From Candidatus Woesearchaeota archaeon (GTDB taxonomy: Archaea > Nanobdellota > Nanobdellia > Woesearchaeales > GW2011-AR4): a DNA stretch of 24,655 nucleotides. The notes beneath the pieces are model-generated. The model searched no databases and was not told the origin of the DNA. It saw nothing but the letters and a program-made list of their open reading frames with translations. Positions 22,103-24,655 of this stretch are shown here, one piece after another (the stretch's first letter is position 1; each line of letters begins with the position of its first letter). The stretch is from assembly GCA_019323655.1 (NCBI GenBank), contig JAHWGX010000024.1, forward strand, positions 1-24,655, given 5' to 3'. The position numbers and the translations under genes were made by a program.

Positions 22103-23089
22103 AAGCCTGAACAAGTTATGCCATATATCCCTGCAAAAAAGAGCAGTATCAATCCTATCTTCTCTTTTTTGCCTGATATTCCATCCAAACATCTTTTTAT
22201 CTCCGCCAAAATAGCTTTCTGAGTTATTCCGCTTAAAATATTCTTCAAGGTGATTTAGTGTGTCCAATACAAAGCTCTTCATTGCATTTAGCCATTCAGT
22301 TCCTCCGGCAGGCTTGGAGTCTTTTCGCGGTATAACATAGAATTTGGCTCCAGGAAATAGTTTTGCATAGCATGGAAAACTATAGTACTTGTCAAGCCTC
22401 ACCGACCTTACCCTAATGCCGGTCTCCTTAAGCATCTCCATAGCCTTGTGGAATGCTTTAGCTTCGCTGGTAAGGCTTGTCCCAAAGCAGACATACATCT
22501 TTGTTTTGAGGTCCATTAGGGAAAACTTATAGGCAAATGCCTTTTTTGTATTCTCAGAGTCCTTTGCATGATCTTTAAGCTTCTTAGCATAAGAAGAGTA
22601 ATGCTTGCTGATAAAAAGCCCAAAGCCAGTAGCATCGCCGCAAACATCAACTTCTTTTACTTCCTTTTTGCTTAAGATGGACACCCAAAGGTTAAAGAGG
22701 GCTGTGCTTGTTTCCGGATCGGAGTATAGCCTTTCTATTGTCTTATAGCTTCTGTCAATGCCAGTTACCAACGAGAAAAGCCTTGTCATGTAAGCCATCA
22801 TCCTATTGCTTTTCCCTGCCAGCTGGCTTAATAACAGCAGCCTTAGTTTTTGGTCAGCCTTAAGAGAAGGCTTGTCGCCTCTTGCCCTGTAAAATTTAAG
22901 GTTTAAAGTGGCGTCTTCTATTAACAGGCTTAAGCTATCCATCGCTTTTCTGAACCTTTGCCTAAATTCCTTTTCATAAAGGGCATAGTCCTTATCTTTT
23001 TGCTTAGCCTGATTTTTATACTGTTCCAGCAGGAAATCTTCAAGCTCTTTTAGCTTATCGTGAATATGCTTCTCCCAGATTTGAGTCAT
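22100..23089 (-). CDS. DDE transposase of IS A
   Basis: This is 329 aa. The catalytic triad is proposed as D152 (VDVCGDATGFG), D233 (VRLDKYYSFPCYAKLFPG) and E291 (NNSESYFGGDKKMFGWNIRQK). This matches the RNase H-like DDE layout in which the last glutamate lies in an 'E-S-x-F-x-x-x-K' helix. The N-terminal 120 residues are helical and basic, probably for DNA binding. The start ATG has GAGGCGAT about 4 nt before it. The gene is intact and probably active, because no frameshift or early stop is seen and its terminal repeats are perfect. Confidence 0.88.
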   Translation of the reverse strand: MTQIWEKHIHDKLKELEDFLLEQYKNQAKQKDKDYALYEKEFRQRFRKAMDSLSLLIEDATLNLKFYRARGDKPSLKADQKLRLLLLSQLAGKSNRMMAYMTRLFSLVTGIDRSYKTIERLYSDPETSTALFNLWVSILSKKEVKEVDVCGDATGFGLFISKHYSSYAKKLKDHAKDSENTKKAFAYKFSLMDLKTKMYVCFGTSLTSEAKAFHKAMEMLKETGIRVRSVRLDKYYSFPCYAKLFPGAKFYVIPRKDSKPAGGTEWLNAMKSFVLDTLNHLEEYFKRNNSESYFGGDKKMFGWNIRQKREDRIDTALFCRDIWHNLFRL

Positions 23090-23110
23090 GTTATCGCCTC
23101 TTTATATATT

Positions 23111-23171
23111 TGTAGAGTATACACTACAATAATTTTTCTGTGGTTAAATATAGATAATAAATCACAGAAAA
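23111..23171. promoter_or_regulatory. Symmetric control region between the two IS A genes
   Basis: It contains a nearly perfect palindrome TGTAGAGTATACACTACA (23111-23128, 8 of 9 pairs) and an inverted repeat TTTTCTGTG/CACAGAAAA (23134-23142/23163-23171). A TATA-like TTTATATAA at about 23173-23181 is centred 26 nt before the plus-strand ATG 23203, giving a leaderless start. The palindromes may be binding sites for an element-encoded protein. Confidence 0.45.
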
Positions 23172-23202
23172 GTTTATATAATGTAGCGTATAATAAATAT
23201 AT

Positions 23203-23361
23203 ATGTACCTGAGATATTTTACAAAAGGAGGCAAGAAGTATTATTACATAGCTAAAGCAATTAGAGAAGGAGACAAAGTTATTCAGAAATCAGTGTTATA
23301 TGTCGGCACTGTTGACAGAATGTATGAAAACTTAATAAGACTAAAGAGAAATATTAGCTAA
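23203..23361 (+). CDS. Small accessory protein of IS A, 52 aa, IS1634 N-terminus-like
   Basis: ATG 23203 to TAA 23361 encodes 52 residues starting MYLRYFTKGGKKYYYIAKAI and continuing REGDKVIQKSVLYVGTVD. This is the pattern found at the N-terminus of IS1634-family transposases ('YxYIxxxxREGxKVxQxxVxYLG'), here as a stand-alone protein. It may bind the element's ends or act as a regulator, but no function is established. The start is supported by a TATA box 26 nt upstream. The stop codon lies in the right terminal repeat. It was found by direct translation, being short. Confidence 0.7.
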   Translation: MYLRYFTKGGKKYYYIAKAIREGDKVIQKSVLYVGTVDRMYENLIRLKRNIS

Positions 23362-23376
23362 TCCTGTCCCAAATTC
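23359..23376 (-). repeat. Right terminal inverted repeat of IS A
   Basis: This is the reverse complement of the left end. It contains the stop codon of the 52-aa gene (TAA at 23359-23361). Confidence 0.85.
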
Positions 23377-23382
23377 TATAAA

Positions 23383-24655
23383 ACTGGACTTTCGTGTTTC
23401 TAAAAATCATTAAGTAGTAGGGAACGTATTGCATAAGCGCAACAACCAGAGAGGTCGATGCCCCATGAGTGACGCCCTACTACAATACCCAAAATGTTGG
23501 AGCAACTTATTAAATCTTTTCAAGCCGTGCTTTACAAAACCGCAATTCAGCAACTTTAGCCAGGCAACTACCTGCATAGCTGTAAGCCAACACTCAACAA
23601 TAAGCAGGTGGTGCAATTTGTTTGATAAAAAATATCAAAGCAGCTTAAACGATTTTTTTACCGTATCCCCTTGGGAGGATGATTCAGTCCATACGAGGCT
23701 GAGCAGGTTAACAATAAACCGCTTTAAGGATATGGGCATTGGAATTATAGATGACACACTAAGCCACAAGCCCTATGCAAGCAAGATGGACTGGCTGGGT
23801 ATATTCTATGATGGCTTAACAAAGAAAAAGCAGAAAGGCCACAGCATAGTAACTCATGGCTTGCATAGCAGCCAGTTTGGGTTTATCCCGTTTGATGAGC
23901 AACTGTATAAGAAAGACGGCAGAAGCAAGAATGACATTGCTTGCACGATGATAGAACGGACAAAAAGGTTCAAGAAACTTCCACTTTACGTTGTTGATAG
24001 CTGGTACTCAAATACAAAAGTGCTGAGCAGGGTTAAGTTGGCTAATTCACATTACATTACAGAGATAAAGTCAAACAGAAATGTTACCCTAAGCAATAAG
24101 TGCCGTTATGCCCGGGAGCATGAGAAGCATATAAGGCAAAAAGACTTCAAAGAAGTCCTGATAAAAGATTCAAAGTACAGATATTTTCAGACGTTATCAT
24201 TCATCAGCGGCTTGGGAAATGTTAATCTTGTGTTTAGCCAGAAATATGATAAAGGCAGGGAAGAGTGGGGAGAAACATACTACTTAATTACAGATGTTCT
24301 TTCTTTATCTGGAGAAAGAGTCATAGGGCTCTTTCTTGTGCGGGGTGAAATAGAGGGTTTCCATCGTGAAGCCAAGGATAAGCTGGGGTTGGAGGACTAT
24401 CAGCTCCGCACAGACCGAGGAATTGAAAGATACCTTTTTCTGGTCTTGTTGGTCTTTGTCCTCTTACTTATGCTGAACCAACAGCAGATGAGGAATTCTC
24501 TTGAAAATAAGACGATAGGAGAACTTTGCCGCCAGCTGAAGGCAGAGTGCTACACCACTATGCTTCAGCGAGCAAAGTATGTGGACAAAAAATATTTGGA
24601 AGAGTTTGGCAAAGAAATGGCTTATGCGTTATAGTGAAAAACACGAAACTTCAGT
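23383..24655 (+). mobile_element. Insertion sequence B, reaching the window end
   Basis: The left end ACTGGACTTTCGTGTTTCT (23383-23401) matches the reverse complement of the last 19 bases of the window (24637-24655) at 16 of 19 positions. The element therefore appears to end exactly at the window edge, with a length of 1273 nt and one transposase gene. It begins within 7 nt of the end of IS A. Confidence 0.75.
23465..24634 (+). CDS. DDE transposase of IS B, IS4/IS701-like
   Basis: From ATG 23465 this is 389 aa. Catalytic residues are placed at D96/D97 (GIGIIDDTLSHKPYASKM), D178 (LYVVDSWYSNTKVL) and E297 (VRGEIEGFHREAKDKLGLEDYQ). The last is the IS4-type 'R-x-x-I-E-x-F-x-x-x-x-K-x-x-LGL' pattern with the DDE glutamate. 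GAGAGG lies about 9 nt before this ATG. A TTG-initiated frame from 23429 is 12 codons longer and less likely. The frame is complete, without visible decay. The C-terminus includes a hydrophobic patch LFLVLLVFVLLLMLN, as in relatives. Confidence 0.88.
   Translation: MSDALLQYPKCWSNLLNLFKPCFTKPQFSNFSQATTCIAVSQHSTISRWCNLFDKKYQSSLNDFFTVSPWEDDSVHTRLSRLTINRFKDMGIGIIDDTLSHKPYASKMDWLGIFYDGLTKKKQKGHSIVTHGLHSSQFGFIPFDEQLYKKDGRSKNDIACTMIERTKRFKKLPLYVVDSWYSNTKVLSRVKLANSHYITEIKSNRNVTLSNKCRYAREHEKHIRQKDFKEVLIKDSKYRYFQTLSFISGLGNVNLVFSQKYDKGREEWGETYYLITDVLSLSGERVIGLFLVRGEIEGFHREAKDKLGLEDYQLRTDRGIERYLFLVLLVFVLLLMLNQQQMRNSLENKTIGELCRQLKAECYTTMLQRAKYVDKKYLEEFGKEMAYAL

Larger units (their letters stand above)
22083..23376. 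mobile_element. Insertion sequence A with perfect 18-bp terminal inverted repeats
   Basis: The ends carry GAATTTGGGACAGGATTA at 22085-22102 and its exact reverse complement at 23359-23376. Inside are a transposase (minus, 22100-23089), a small divergent gene (plus, 23203-23361) and a 113-nt control region between them. Each gene's stop codon TAA lies inside one terminal repeat. Length is about 1.29 kb. The family is uncertain; the transposase resembles archaeal DDE elements grouped loosely as ISNCY. Confidence 0.85.

Noticed and set aside
1..24655. CRISPR array
   Set aside because: No series of identical repeats with regular unique spacers is present. The short repeats at 18.5 kb are two degenerate copies.

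Overview
The window reads as an archaeal contig, probably from a DPANN-type lineage (Woesearchaeota/Pacearchaeota-like; this placement is inferred from gene style, not computed). Domain-level evidence is strong: Kae1/TsaD, RNase P protein Pop5, 20S proteasome alpha subunit, SBDS, exosome Rrp4/Rrp41/Rrp42, Cbf5, a KaiC-type ATPase, and many promoters with a TTTAAATA-like box about 25-28 nt upstream of the start codon (leaderless genes) mixed with genes that have GGTGA-type Shine-Dalgarno (SD) sites. Both ends of the window lie in transposase genes, as expected when an assembly breaks at repeats.

Layout. 1-330: tail of a transposase and a tiny membrane protein. 454-2760: an unrecognised 298-aa gene (-), kae1 (+) and a 53-aa zinc ribbon (-). 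2778-3636 (-): tandem paralogous single-span membrane proteins. 3741-8604 (-): a large Rossmann-fold protein, an aldehyde-dehydrogenase/LuxC-like reductase and a PaaK/LuxE-like adenylating enzyme. 8675-12146 (-): a FIST sensor-domain protein, a V4R-like ligand-binding protein, an unknown protein, a KaiC-like ATPase and a two-span membrane protein. 12147-12650: a gene-free gap with a nested inverted-repeat block that may be a structured RNA. 12651-16840 (+): the conserved archaeal exosome/proteasome superoperon (pop5, psmA, SBDS, rrp4, rrp41, rrp42). 16988-18356 (+): a winged-helix nucleotidyltransferase/HEPN pair and a DUF357 gene. 18357-18664: AT-rich hairpins. 18665-21997 (-): ftsZ, marC, cbf5 and a membrane-anchored coiled coil. 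22083-24655: two insertion sequences almost touching.

How the parts may work together. The superoperon couples RNA degradation, RNase P, ribosome maturation and proteasome assembly, as in many archaea. The most unusual part is the minus-strand run from 12.1 to 3.7 kb. An acid-activating enzyme and an ALDH/LuxC-like reductase are translationally coupled (ATGA overlap), which suggests carboxylate-to-aldehyde reduction. Immediately upstream is a set of small-molecule sensing proteins (FIST, V4R) and a KaiC-like ATPase. A functional link between the two groups is inferred from adjacency only.
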